Under the pieces are notes generated by a model. It was given only the letters and a program-made list of their open reading frames with translations. It ran no database searches and was not told where the DNA came from. The translations under genes and the position numbers were made by a program. A DNA stretch of 64,000 nucleotides, taken from Helicostylum pulchrum (lineage: Eukaryota > Mucoromycota > Mucoromycetes > Mucorales > Mucoraceae). The stretch spans positions 186,001-250,000 of the forward strand of contig JAIXMO010000034.1 in NCBI GenBank assembly GCA_025677825.1, in the 5' to 3' direction. Of this stretch, positions 23,329 to 34,729 are shown one piece after another. How positions within the stretch are numbered: position 1 is the stretch's first letter; each line of letters opens with the position of its first letter.

Positions 23329-24439
23329 GGTTAAAAGTATTGTTAAAAGTAAAAGAAGAAAAAAAAAAAAGAGAAAAAATGCGTCATAATTTATGCAGTT
23401 TAAAAGTCCCTCGAGCGTGTAAAGACTTGCGGACTAGATTCGCTGCAGTTGAGTTACCTACGATCTCCACATTATTTTTGAGTATGATTAACTTCGTTCT
23501 CTTGACCTTTATCCGCATAGCCTTACCTTTTAAAATGAGTTTTCTTTGCATACAATGAGGGTGAAAGAAGATTTCCCTGGTTTTTAATTAGTTATCCTTT
23601 TTTCAATTACCACTAAAATCATCAATGACGTCTGGATGTTTACGTAAAAAGTGACTATTTTAAAAAGGATAATGGGCGAGAAATAATGGATTGAATAATT
23701 CCTAAGCTCATTCAACTTGATGTTTAAACAAATATGCTTTGTATCGTTTTCTAGAAGAGCTTAAACATTAGGAAGACTGGTATCATAGCATATAAAATAC
23801 ATTGTCTAAAATAGTTTATGTGTGCTACGGTCACTTCAAAAAACAAATATTTTAAAAGGATAAATGATGAATCCTAATCCTGTAATTTTTTTTCGAGCTC
23901 ATGCGAGTTACGGCCTTAAAAAATATGTTTTGTGTCTTCATACCAAAGTGCTCAAACATAAAATCCACGGCCAAATCTTGGAAAAGAAGCACAAGCCAAA
24001 CTTAATGGTACCCGCTGTTTTCTAAAGGACAATTGTAGAGGAAACGGGTTTACGGAAAAAAGATAAGGAAAAAAAGCGGATTCAGTAATTAAGCGACTTA
24101 GTTTGATTGGTTATGGCGCCTTTTCTTTCGTGTGAAAAGTCATATTTTATTGCAGTGAGTACTTATAAACATAGTGTCATATATGTATATACAGTAACGA
24201 AAAGGAAAAAAAAAGTTTTCATTGCTCTATGTTAAAGCTTATATAAGTATCGCGAGATTTGACATTTGCTTGTTTAAATAAATACACATATATTTCTCGG
24301 GTTCCCTTTTCGCCAGACATCCAATGACCGCCGCAGAGATCCTATTTGCTTATAAAGTATGCTAGAAAGATTAGATTTTACTTTTCCTTCTCTTTCTTCT
24401 TTTAGGTTATTATTGAATATATCGAGAAAATCACTATAC
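23329..24439. other. Intergenic stretch between the divergent CsbD-like and arrestin genes
   Basis: No gene is supported. A 72-codon open frame at 23.34-23.56 kb has no motif. The right part ends in a pyrimidine-rich tract (24.37-24.41 kb) before the arrestin start. A short ATG-initiated frame at 24324-24356 ending at a GT donor could be an upstream exon, but I could not join it in frame. Confidence 0.4.
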
Positions 24440-25683
24440 ATGCTTCCAAATTTTATTAGCCATAAACATCCTCAAGTCGGTGTCGATATTCTGTTTGATT
24501 CTAGGTACTTAAATACAGATGGTATCGTTACTTGTTGTCCAGGTTCGGTATTTGAAGGTTCTGTAAAGGTAAAGACAAGTATACCAATTCCAATTAGTCA
24601 TATCAAGATAGTATTTAAAGCAACTGGTATGTTATCTAGCATTGTATGCACTGATAATAATAATCCGCTAAAAATAGAGAAATATTTTATAAACTAGAAA
24701 GAGTCAACTACGATGCCATGGGATGGAAAAAATCAAAAGCGGACGATGTTCGTCTATTTGCTATTCGGAACATTTTATGGGGTTTACCGGCTACTAGTAC
24801 AGATGGTGATTCATCACCGGTATATCATATATTAGAAGCAGGAGATTACGCCTTTCCATTTACATGTCAATTACCTATGATCAATTACCCACCTACACTT
24901 CAACATCATTTAATAGCGACAGCATTTAATATAGTTGTATCTGTTGTAAAGGCAAATGACTCAGTATCGAAAACTTTCCCCGTTTATTTTCAACCTATTA
25001 TAGAAACTTTGTTACTTCGACCTAAATATACAGAAGAGCATAAATTATCACAACGTATTTCGGCTATCGTAACGGTACCTAAACTTGCTTACAATATCAA
25101 TGAGCGTAACAAAAGTATTCCTGTTAAAGTTCAATTATATACCGATAATCAAGAAAATATACATATATCTCATCTTTGCGTGTATATTAAAAAATGCTTT
25201 AAAATCAAGTATAAGACATGTACGAAAAATGAAGATACTGTTGTGGCATCTTACGATCATGTCAAAATACCAACTACCTGCCCTAGTAATTTATCGCTTA
25301 AATTAGATTTACCGGACTCTGCAGAGCTTTTCCCAGCTACTTTAGACTACTCACCTTACTTGACAATTCAATACAAATTAGTGGTTACAGTAAAGATACG
25401 CCACGGGCCTATTAATTTTAAAAAGAAGATATTTGATACACCTGTTATATTCGGTACACTGCCCGTAGGAATGACCGCACCTCGTCAACTAGAATCTTAT
25501 TCAGACATTAAAGAGAATACAGTCTCAATTCATTGTAAACCAACATTTTTAAAGCCTCAACTAAAAGAGACTTTAGAAGAAGAAAACCTTCCAGCGTATG
25601 ATAGTATCGGTAAACCACCATCGTATACTATTGTGAGTGGCCGTAATTCTAGTTATAGTATGGGGTCTGTCACGGTTGCTTAA
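24440..25683 (+). CDS. Alpha-arrestin (arrestin-related trafficking adaptor type)
   Basis: An adaptor that typically links membrane transporters to a Rsp5/NEDD4-type ubiquitin ligase for endocytosis. Two exons, 24440-24626 and 24698-25683, give 390 aa. The N-terminal arrestin fold has PQVGVDILFDSRYLNTDG, VFEGSVKVKT and KIVFKATERVNYDAMGW, the last formed across the intron. The C-terminal arrestin fold runs to about residue 330 (LYTDNQENIHISHLCVYIKK, then VTVKIRHGPINFKKKIFDTP). The tail carries two ligase-docking motifs, LPAYDS and PPSYTI, as expected for ARTs. An in-frame Met at 24359 would add 27 residues, but those lie in a T/C-rich leader and MLPNF is the better start. The cargo cannot be deduced. 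Confidence 0.85.
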
Positions 25684-25782
25684 TTCACCCTTTTTAAGTC
25701 CAAATAAATAAAAACTTTTAATACCAGCTGTCAAAAAAGTTACACACATATAAAAGCTTAATATACTACAGTGCTTTTTTAT

Positions 25783-26615
25783 TTATTCGTCAATGTAATG
25801 CATATTGGCAATTTTAGTTGAGCCATTCTTAATAGATTGCTCAAAATTATCTAATTCAAATGGATTGAAGTCATCAATTCTCTTTGATATGGGTATATTT
25901 CTTGGCCAACCTTCCAACTTTAAATCGCGATAACCTTTCTTGGATAGAATTGCCTTCCAAGGAAAACCTCCTGATTCAGGAATAGTAGTAAACATATCTA
26001 AAATCATTTATTATTATTATCACTACTACTACTACAAAAAAAAAAGAAAGAAAAAACCCTTACTTAATTGTCGTTTCAATTCATCTCGTATCATCTTTTT
26101 TCTCTTTTGACGTCTATTTACTGGTTTATGCGAACGTTTTCGAAGGTCAATTGTTATTCTTGCCGATACAGGTACACGGTTTTTTAACAAATTGAGATCA
26201 CTTTTAGTCTTACCTAGTTTGCGTAAAACATTTAACTTTTTTTCACCAAGTTGATGATATGCTTTTGCCATAGCCTGTTTCTTTGATGTATCAACTATTT
26301 TTAAAATCTGCATTTTAATAAAATCTTTTTTTTGTGACACATATTTAAGAAATGCTTACCGCCTGTATTTTGTTGTTGCTTCAAGTAAATACTCCAAAGT
26401 TGATTGATATCATTTCGAAAAGATGATTTTTTTTCGCTAGTAAATGGTATTTTACATTGATTAATTGAAACTGGTATAGGTCGTAAAAGAGGAATAGAGC
26501 TTGAGTCGTTTAATGGAAGTCGTTCAAAAGAGGCCAAAAGACTAGCAAGTGGTTCAAGTTCTACTTTTGTATTTGCCGAATAACCTTTAATCGGTGCTAG
26601 TTTTACGCCATTCAT
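25783..26615 (-). CDS. Conserved-looking basic protein of unknown function
   Basis: Not recognised. Three exons fit on the minus strand: 26615-26360, 26294-26064 and 25997-25783, giving 233 aa. The start is MNGVKLAPIKGYSANTKVEL. A central Lys/Arg-rich segment (residues about 95-160, with KKQAMAKAYHQLGEKKLNVL and RRQKRKKMIRDELKRQ) looks helical and nuclear-targeted. The C-terminal part reads GGFPWKAILSKKGYRDLKLE, then GWPRNIPISKRIDDFNPFEL, and looks structured and conserved (Trp-Pro and aromatic positions). Splicing in the expected phases keeps one frame throughout, which argues for a real gene. It is convergent with the arrestin gene, with 99 bp between stop codons. Confidence 0.6.
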
Positions 26616-26950
26616 GTATTATTAGTTTATAGGTCCTGTAGTATTAGCCGGGAATTGACAGTCTCTAATTGAAGAGAGTTGGTGAAAGAGACAAATATAT
26701 TCAGTCAGTTGTAAATATTGTGGCGTTCGAGAAAATATTCCGAACAGAAAGGTTACAATTTCAGGGGGTATAAGCTTTAAGATCCTATGAAAACGGCTTA
26801 TTCTGCTTTTAAAATATAAAAAGCTTACAACCTCCAAAAAATATTAATACAAAAAGAACAATACATTTTATTAAAAAAGAACTTTTAAAACCTTGATTGT
26901 CCGCGGCTAAATGCACTACTTCGTGACGGTGTATGGGCAAAAGAAAAATA

Positions 26951-26953
<3 letters not shown>

Positions 26954-26983
<30 letters not shown>
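26954..26983 (+). promoter_or_regulatory. 30-base poly(dT) tract upstream of YVH1
   Basis: An unbroken run of thirty T residues ends 28 bp before the YVH1 start codon. Poly(dA:dT) tracts in fungal promoters exclude nucleosomes; that role is inferred here. Confidence 0.5.
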
Positions 26984-26984
<1 letters not shown>

Positions 26985-27011
26985 TTCCTTATTACTTTTT
27001 AACATACAACC

Positions 27012-28158
27012 ATGTCTTCAATTGTATCAGTTAGAGACCCTAGCGATATCTGTCAAGAGATTGTTTCCCGTATTTACTTGGGTAGCTGCGAAGCCTTCAC
27101 TAAGGAGTTCGTAACTCAAAAGAAGATCACTCATGTACTTTCACTTGGTGACTTTAGTAACGACTTGGATCTTCCTGTTGAATATAAAGTAAGATCATGT
27201 CAATTATATACATGAACTATTATCTAAAAAAAAACCTTATAGAATATTAATGTCATGGATGTTGATAACGAAAATTTAATTCAATACTTTGATGAAACCA
27301 ACGACTTTATTCAACAAACCTATAAAGCAGGAGGTAGAATTCTTATTTACTGTCAAGCTGGTGTCTCTCGTAGTGTTACTGTTTTAGCTGCTTGTTTGAT
27401 GAAATCCAAAAAGATTAAGCGTGATGAAGCACTTGATATTATCAAGCGTAAGCGTTCCTGTATTGCCCCTAATGACGGATTTATGGAACAACTTGATTTA
27501 TACTATGATCTTAATTTTATCGTTGATAATACTCATGTTGAATATAGACGTTTCTTAGTCGCTACTATGGCTGAAGATCAAAGAAGTAAGCTAACATATA
27601 TATAAAGATATATATATATCTAACTTTGCATTATTAGATTTTGGTTATATTGAACATATCACTTTGGCTGCTGATCCTGAATATACACCCTTGACAGAAG
27701 CTAGTGACGAAAAGAGTTTCAGAGCTTTAAGATGTAGAAAATGTAGACGTATGTTGGTTGGTTCAGAAAACGTAGTTGATCATGAATCTGGACAAGGTCA
27801 AATGTCTTTCTCTTATCATAAGCGTAACTCAGATATCAATATAACAACTAACGCTACTACACAAGAAGGATCAGATGTCAGTAACCAATTATTAGATCTC
27901 AATGCATCTTTAAATCCTTTATTAGCTGCATTAGCCTCTAAAAACAATACATGTTCATCTTATTTTATTGAACCTATGCAATGGCTCGAAGGTTTGATTG
28001 ATGGTGTACAAGGTCGTATCGATTGTCCCAAGTGCCAGTGTAAGTTGGGTTCATATAACTGGTCAGGTGATCAATGTTCTTGTGGTCGTTGGATTACACC
28101 TACTTTTATGTTACATCGTAATAAGGTAGATGAAGTCAAGAATGTTGCACGAAAGTAG
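27012..28158 (+). CDS. YVH1: Dual-specificity phosphatase Yvh1/DUSP12 with C-terminal zinc-binding domain
   Basis: Yvh1 proteins release the ribosome-stalk placeholder Mrt4 during 60S maturation and also carry phosphatase activity. Three exons, 27012-27188, 27243-27585 and 27638-28158, give 346 aa. The phosphatase domain covers about residues 15-170. The catalytic loop reads CQAGVSRS with Cys96 and Arg102, but the residue before Cys is Tyr (YCQAGVSRS) instead of the usual His. The C-terminal zinc-binding domain has CRKCRR, FIEPMQWLEG, CPKCQCKLGSYNW and CSCGRWITPTF, closely matching DUSP12. An Asn/Ser/Thr-rich linker of about 30 residues sits before the second half of the zinc domain. The zinc domain, which is enough for the ribosomal role in yeast, looks fully intact. 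Confidence 0.93.
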
Positions 28159-28476
28159 ATCTTTTTAGAAGTTTTATCTTGGCTATTTAGACGTATACAT
28201 ATATATTCCAAGCTGTATAAAAAAAATAAAAAATTAAGCATCATCATAAAAAAAAACGTCGCTTATTTTGTCGAAAGTGTTACAAATAGTTTATTAGTTT
28301 AATGTGTTAAATATACAGGCGTAGATATGGTTAGATATGTATATATGTAAAATAAGTATTAAGAGGGAACACTAGCTTTTCTAATAGAATCTTTTTGGGG
28401 TAAAGGAGGAAGTGTAATTTTCTGGAGGAGTAGGTTATTTACCTGTCGAAGAAACGCATCGTACAATCTCAGGTTC
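28159..28476. other. 3' flank between convergent YVH1 and ArfGAP genes
   Basis: AT-rich and non-coding, with several AATAAA-like signals usable as polyadenylation sites on either strand. Confidence 0.45.
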
Positions 28477-30984
28477 TCAACAATCCATATTCCTAAGGTT
28501 GATATAGGCTTTAGCTTGATCATCTACTACAGATCCCATATTTATCAATTCAGCTAAAGTATACCCTGTTAGAGTATCAGTGATTCCAGTATCTGCGCCA
28601 TTTTGTAACAAAAATTCAGCCATAGGAAAAATAATAGGATAATCTTTTTCAGACCGAGCAGTTGCATCTTCGCTATCTAAATATCTACCATGCAATAACG
28701 AATAATGTAAAGCATAGCGTACAGTATACGTTTTCATTGAAGACGACCTAAACGATTTCATTGGCCGTGTACCAGATGATGGACCCGAAAATAAAGAAGT
28801 ACGAGGGGAACTAGAAAAGTTCAATCGATAAGAGTTTACATCAGCTCCCACAGCAAGTGCATAAAGTGCCATTTGTATATTGTCCCGATCAATTGCTTCA
28901 AATAAAAGTTCATTAGCATCTTCAGTTGTGTTTTTAACAAAGAAACGGCTAATGTATTTTGCTTGAGCGAAAGCTAGTTTCGTTGCATGACAATCAGTAG
29001 AGCGAGGTCTTGCTAATAATGTTGTATCTGCTGTATTGGATGGTTCGTATTGACTAGCCCAAACTAAATTTGATTGAGCGTTGCCGGTCGATATTAAAAG
29101 TTCGATCAATTCAGGTCGATAAACTGCAAAATCTAATGTCAAAGATAGAGTTTCGGAAATATCTTGACCTAAACTTCGATGTATACCGCAGCACTCTAAA
29201 TAATATAACAAATATTTAATTTTTTTTTCTTTTTTTTTTAAAAAAAAGTATGATGTTTTACCTAAACATAATAAAACCCCTAAGTTTAATGAACACCAAT
29301 CTGGATCCTTTAAGCCACAATCAGCACAATAATGGTTAGATTTATCATGTCTTAAAATAGACAATAATCTATTGTCATCTCCATTATCATTATTTGAAGT
29401 TTGTTGTCGAATACTGGATAATGCTGACAACCTAGGACTTGGTGATGCAGATGCCAGTAATTCGGAACCCTCTGCAAGTAAACTTTGTTGTATCATATTA
29501 GTCGATTGTCTTTCATTATTTTGAGGTGTTGAAGTAGAGGGTGTCATACTATTTAATAAACTCTCGTTTGAATTTCGTATGGTTCCCATCCAACTTTGTA
29601 CTTCGGCTTGAGAAGTAGCTTGATAGATACGTCGAATATGTGGTGTAATTACTTCGAAACAAAATCGTCTTTGGCATTCAGGCGCTTCACGTACTCTTGC
29701 ACATGTTAAATTAATAGGTTCAAGGTGTAGACCCATGTCTTCTTTCCATTTTGAATATTCTTGAAGCTGTCCTTCACTTAATATACACCAGTACCTATAT
29801 ATATATCTATACTTGAGTTTTTCTGTGTGTGTAACGGTAATTATATAGACTTACTGATGCAATGTGGTAGAAGATGATATTTTACCTTTGGAAAGTTTGG
29901 CAGTAGCAAATAAAAATCCTTCCTTTTCCACGCCTAAATTTTGATCTCGAACAGCAGTAACAGGAACAATATCACCCTGTGTAGTATCATCATCTATATA
30001 AGATTGCCAAATAGCTGTTAATTCTCGATATTTATTTGTTCTTTCAGTAGCAGCCAATTCTTGTGTACTTGAATTTTCAGTCACAAAACCGAGTAAAACA
30101 TTTAATCCAAGTCTTTGTTGAGTAACCGACTCATGAAAATTAAACACTTCCATCGCGTGATTTGTCACTTGAAGCAATATATCAGCTTCTTTTCTTTCGT
30201 GTAAATCGATCAAGTATGCATAGTAATTGAATCTAGCGCATTCGAAGCTAGATTTTCTTTGATTTTGTTTCTTATCAGCTTTTTGATTTATTTTATTGGC
30301 AGCCTTTAAATATCCATTTAATGAAGCATAATAATCATCACTTTCTTTTCCAAATTGCTTTCTTTTCTTTTCGGCTACTTTAATATCACAGTCATATACT
30401 GCTTTTAAAAATTCATATAATTGAGCTGAAGATTGATATAATTGCTTTCGTTTCTTGTCTCTAATTTTCGAAGCGTTATTTAAAAAATGGGACATTAATG
30501 GCTCAACACATGGAGTATCGCGTAAAGCATACAAATAACTTTTATCAGCACCAGTAATTCGATGTCGCACCTCTAGACATTTTGTCAGAGTATCGATAAT
30601 TTGTTTCACATTAGTCCTGAGTGTACTCGTACGGCATTCCAGTCGGAAAAGAGTAGCTCGAAATATTGGTCCATCCTCTAAATATGGGGTTGTCAAAACT
30701 GAAGGTGTCAAAGAAGTTGGTTGATTACATAAGTCTGAATCTCTTAGTGGTGAAAGTGGTAAAGGTGGTGACATCTCTTCTTCTTGCGATAAAGACCTAC
30801 TTTCGGTATCTAATGACTCTTCATTCTCTGAATATGGGCCCTCAAACATTGCTGTCAAAACTGAAGGCGTCAAAGAAGTCGGTTGATTACATAAGACTGA
30901 ATCTCTTAGTGGTGAAAGTGGCATCTCTTCTTCTTGCGATAAAGACCTAGTTACGGTATCTGAGGACGAAGAGTCCTCAGACAT
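28477..30984 (-). CDS. BAR-PH-ArfGAP-ankyrin protein (ACAP/centaurin-beta type)
   Basis: A GTPase-activating protein for Arf GTPases with a membrane-curvature module. Three exons, 30984-29855, 29794-29262 and 29195-28477, give 793 aa. The N-terminus contains a tandem duplication of about 45 residues (SLSQEEEM, then LRDS.LCNQPTSLTPSVLT, twice). A BAR-type coiled coil follows (FRATLFRLECRTSTLRTN to about LNVLLGFVTE), then a PH domain (EKEGFLFATAKLS through RIYQATSQAEVQSWM), then the ArfGAP zinc finger C-x2-C-x16-C-x2-C (CADCGLKDPDWCSLNLG, then ECCGIHRSLG, including the arginine finger), then ankyrin-like repeats near the end (DADVNS-type, LLQNGADTGI). The 66-bp intron inside the zinc finger is open in frame. 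I chose MSEDSSSS as the start; an in-frame Met 15 codons upstream lies in an AT-rich leader. Confidence 0.88.
30691..30962 (-). repeat. Direct duplication inside the ArfGAP gene N-terminus
   Basis: Two copies of a roughly 110-120 bp block start at 30691 and 30853 (offset 162 bp) and share most bases. The left copy carries a 12-base in-frame addition. Both are in frame and encode repeated LSQEEEM...PTSLTPSVLT segments. Confidence 0.85.
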
Positions 30985-31345
30985 TATACGTATAATCAAA
31001 AATAAAGAGAGGAGAGTAAGAATAATCATATAGAAAAAAAAATTGGTTTAGGATGGTTTTTATGTGTTACATTGAGCACAAAGAAAAAAGAAACCTACTA
31101 TTGTAACAACATTTATAAAGGCTTAGCTTTTATCCAATGAACTTTTTTTTTTGTATCAAGTATTGATTCATTATAGCTGGTTAATTGAGCTCCATTTTTT
31201 TTTAGTAAATTATTAATGGCGTTATTACGATCTTGTTGGAACGTTTGATATATGGCTATAATAGACCAGGATTTCTCCTGTATAACACAAAACCATTATT
31301 CAATACCCAAAGAAAAAAGTTTATTATCTTTACTAACTAGCTAGA

Positions 31346-31500
31346 CTAGACTGAAACAAGGGACATTGTTTTACTTCCAAGTTCTTCTTCTTTGTAATCA
31401 TCGCCTCTGGCTTTTTCACAAGCCTTTCCGCAAAAATCATGTATTCTATCGTGTGTGGTTATTCCTCGAGGGCAAATACAACCTTTTAAGTATTGAGTTT
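31346..31500 (-). pseudogene. Duplicated tail fragment of the adjacent BTB/T1 gene
   Basis: A minus-strand frame reads CPRGITTHDRIHDFCGKACE, then KARG, and ends MSLVSV followed by a stop at 31348-31346. It parallels the end of the neighbouring BTB protein, which reads CPRRIPVHNNKPNSCGNACE, then KAKG, and ends IYLVSVESDQE. Upstream sequence to 31720 contains no BTB domain, so only the C-terminal part survives; it looks like a decayed tandem copy. Confidence 0.65.
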
Positions 31501-31720
31501 TATGGCTTTACGGTTTGCAATGGCTATATAACATTTAAATGGTAAATAAACTGACCATTTTTCATAAACTGTTGAAAGAGTACCTATTTTCCTATCTCGG
31601 TATCAAAAGATTAAAGAAACACTAGTTTATTAAAGATAACAGAAGAAAAAATACACATATTATCATAGAAAGAAAAAGCTACAGCAACACCACGAGAGCT
31701 TTATTCAATATATTTTACTA

Positions 31721-32326
31721 TTATTCCTGGTCAGACTCTACTGAAACAAGATATATATTTTTATATTTAAACTCGTATTCGACATAATTATTACCACCCT
31801 TCGCTTTTTCACAAGCATTTCCACAACTATTAGGCTTGTTATTGTGTACTGGTATTCTTCGAGGACAATTATAGACTTGTTCAACACATTGAATAGGTGT
31901 TATAACGCTTATATTCTGACGTTCCTCTCTAGGAGTTCTAGTTTGCGCCCTATTATAAAAATCAAGACCGTATAAGCGCGCTAATTCGTCATTCTCCAGT
32001 AACTTGTATGTGATTTTTTTTGGTTCCTGGTACATGGCTCTTTCAATAATTTGAGATAGTCTTGGAAGCAAGTAAAAATCGGCTTCGTTTTTCAAGCTCT
32101 TCAAGTACTTGTCTTTAATATCTAATTCATCTGTACGTAAATATAAAAGGATGAACCGAAATAAAAATCCATCACGGTCGACAAATAGCGTATTTTCAAC
32201 GGCATTCCCTTCTGCCCAACCTTCGTTCAGCAAATTGCGAAAGTACCCCGAACCTTTTAACGTTTCTTGCGTAGTTTCGTAAAATGTTCCTCCGACATTA
32301 AGTTTTATGGTTTTATGCTTCGACAT
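31721..32326 (-). CDS. BTB/POZ (potassium-channel T1, KCTD-like) domain protein
   Basis: A single-exon gene of 201 aa. The start MSKHKTIKLNVGGTFYETTQ runs straight into the T1-type BTB fold, followed by LFVDRDGFLFRFILLYLRTD, a standard T1 signature, and FYLLPRLSQIIERA closing the fold near residue 100. The C-terminal half is not recognisable but has a Cys-x-x-x-Cys segment (SCGNACEKAKG). KCTD-type proteins usually oligomerise and often act as adaptors for cullin-3 ligases; this role is family knowledge, not seen here. The upstream in-frame Met at 32401 lies across an (AT)n leader and is unlikely. A decayed copy of its tail lies just downstream. Confidence 0.8.
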   Translation of the reverse strand: MSKHKTIKLNVGGTFYETTQETLKGSGYFRNLLNEGWAEGNAVENTLFVDRDGFLFRFILLYLRTDELDIKDKYLKSLKNEADFYLLPRLSQIIERAMYQEPKKITYKLLENDELARLYGLDFYNRAQTRTPREERQNISVITPIQCVEQVYNCPRRIPVHNNKPNSCGNACEKAKGGNNYVEYEFKYKNIYLVSVESDQE

Positions 32327-33288
32327 ATATATATATATATATGTATTAGGTAAAGGAACAAACTTGAACAATAAAAAAAACCGCCACGTTTTATAAACCA
32401 TTGAAAAGGAGAAGTATATTTATTTCGCAAGTTACACTACTCCGATCAAATAGTAGCCAATTGTAACTTTTTACAGAAAAAAACAGTTATGCATATGATA
32501 TAGCATCTGTATATCTTTCAGGCATACCGCTTGTAAAGTTTTAAAAAATGTCTTGCCTATTCTTGGATAAAGAAATCCAATTGTTTCAAATTGACACGTT
32601 TATATCTACTTAGATTGTATCAAAGGTTTTCAATCGAGTTTAAATCTTGACTTTGAAGGATATAGTTTATTTATAAAAGCCAATCATTAATTTTTAGTTA
32701 CTCGGAGTTGTACAATTGTTCATGACAAAACAGAAAAAAAGCCCAATGATTCTTTTAATCTCTTTTGGTAATAATAGCTCTACTGAGATTAAAGGAATTT
32801 GAGAAACTTAATACTTCATTTCGGAATACGAGGTCTACACTCTAATGTAATATTTAATTGCGAAAAAAATACAAGTAAAATCAGGAGTTAAAGAAGACCA
32901 ACGGAGAATAATAAAGTATTATCAGGAACCTATTATATATCTTGTAGATGAATGTAGTGGGTATCTATTGTAATTAGCGGTTCGTATTATTCTCTTTTTT
33001 TCCTTTTTTAAATTCTTATAAATATAGACATATTTTTTGTTGTAATTAGCTAAATCATCCATTTTTCTTTTACCCTAAGACTCACACATGAGCACTTCTT
33101 TTTATATTATTGGTCCCTTTCTTAAATCTTCGATCAGTGTCATCCGCAAGTCCTGCAAGTATTGCAAGAACCTATACTTCGGGTTGCTACATTAAAATTT
33201 TACATGTACATATGGTCTGCGAAGGTAGCTAGTATTTAACAATTTGTGTTAAATTAAAACACTTTATTAATTTTTTCATACTTGTTAG
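32327..33288. other. Intergenic stretch
   Basis: No gene is supported. A 36-codon ATG frame at 33088 (MSTSFYIIGPFLKSSISVIR...) precedes the spliced pseudogene and might be its first exon, but it ends in a stop before a usable donor. Confidence 0.4.
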
Positions 33289-33970
33289 GTACACGAAACA
33301 AACTTTAAGGCTCCCTCACGCCCCTACTATCGCTCTCAAACGCCTACTTCGTCGCAAAAAAGAAAAATATCTGATTCTGATAGCCCAAAAAAAAAAAAAA
33401 ATTAAAAAGTAAGAGAGAAAGCTAGTATAAATTAAAAACATTGTTTACTTATATTCCGCAGAGAACGAAAATGTTGAAAGGCGTATAACGTATGAAGATT
33501 TTGAATTTGAAGACTCTGATGCTTTCGCGCTTTGCTGGCCAAGTAAAAAGTAAGTAAAGACATTACTGATAGTTTCAAGAAGTTTTGTGAATTTTTGCTA
33601 GGAAAAAAAATCAATTGAAAAGATTACAAAGGACGAGGATATCAAACGGTTATTACCTTTATACAAATTAGACATCCGTAATGGTATTGTCTAAAGCTAT
33701 GAAAACAGAACCATGCGTTATTTTCTTGCTTTATTTTCAAAAGTTGATCATGAACTTTTTCGTGGAAATAATTTATCAGTTGCCAATAGAAAAGCCATCG
33801 CACATTATATTTATCAAAAGACATTAGAACCAACTGATTATAAATAGCTCTCTGTACAAAATAATCCAGAAAATGAAGAAACCTTTATGCACATCCTGAA
33901 ACCTTATCCAATCCTATGTTTTTCATCCAATCACATTTCTCAAAGACCCTACACATTTTCCAATTTTTAG
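33289..33970 (+). pseudogene. Spliced pseudogene of unknown family
   Basis: An exon after acceptor 33288 reads ETNFKAPSRPYYRSQTPTSS, then QKRKISDSDSPKKKKK (a nuclear-localisation-like stretch). A clear intron follows (GTAAGAGAG to TTCCGCAG), then RITYEDFEFEDSDAFALCWP, another intron, then a long frame reading KITKDEDIKRLLPLYKL, YENRTMRYFLALFSKVDHEL, ANRKAIAHYIYQKTLEPTDY and NNPENEETFMHILKPY. That frame is interrupted in phase by TAA at 33692-33694 and TAG at 33845-33847, and joining it to the previous exon needs a one-base shift in an A8 run. Codon content and splice sites argue for a former real gene. I do not recognise the protein. Confidence 0.55.
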
Positions 33971-34729
33971 TAATTTCTTTTAAACTATTACCAATTACCC
34001 GCCCCAGTATAAATAGGGTTTTTGCGGGCTATATTGGTAAGCAATTTTTTTTTAAAAGAACGAAATATTGTTTTGTACCAGGTCCGGGTTCTTTTTATGC
34101 CTCCAAGACAAATATAACCTTATTTTTAAAGTGAGGTTTCGGAAAATTCTTGATTAAACTAGTGGCTCTTAACGCTTAGTCACGGAGGAGTAACGAGATC
34201 ATGTAATCTCTCCATTAAAACCTTTCCGGTTTTTATATATATCTTACAGTCGTTACTAGCCGAAAACTAGTTATAATATGGCCTTTTCCTCAAAAATCGG
34301 TTATACACAAACATTTTTAAAACCTGTTTTAATATGGAAAACTTAGTTTCGAAAACAAACATAGGCATTATATTGTACCAAATTTTCGGGTTTTATTCAA
34401 GGATTTTTCCTGCTTGTACCTTTTTTATTTCTCTATGCGATTTTTTGTTTATGTGTATATACATCCTTTTTTTTAATAATTTGATCTTATAAACCAAAAA
34501 TAAAGTAGATAAAAAACCCTTCTCTTTTATATATATTTATAAAGGCCCCCATCCTATTATAAACCTTTTACTGTACGTTCGTCTTTTTTTTTTCAACTTG
34601 CGCCCCTCAACGTTTATATTTATACTTTTACACGGAGCAGTAAAGTTTTTTTTTTCCACATAAATTGGGAGACTATTTTTTTTTCTTCTTTTCTTTTCTT
34701 TTCCTTTATTCCATAAAAATCTTTTAAAA
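33971..34729 (+). promoter_or_regulatory. Upstream region of the transketolase gene with long T/C tracts
   Basis: Non-coding. Positions about 34580-34710 are strongly pyrimidine-rich (TTTTCTTTTCTTTTCC-type runs) directly before the ATG, typical of highly expressed fungal genes. The far-left part may hold decayed sequence from the preceding pseudogene. Confidence 0.45.

Noticed and set aside
24324..24356. Possible first exon of the arrestin gene (MTAAEILFAYK, then GTATGC)
   Set aside because: Phase does not match any acceptor that leads into the arrestin frame without a stop.
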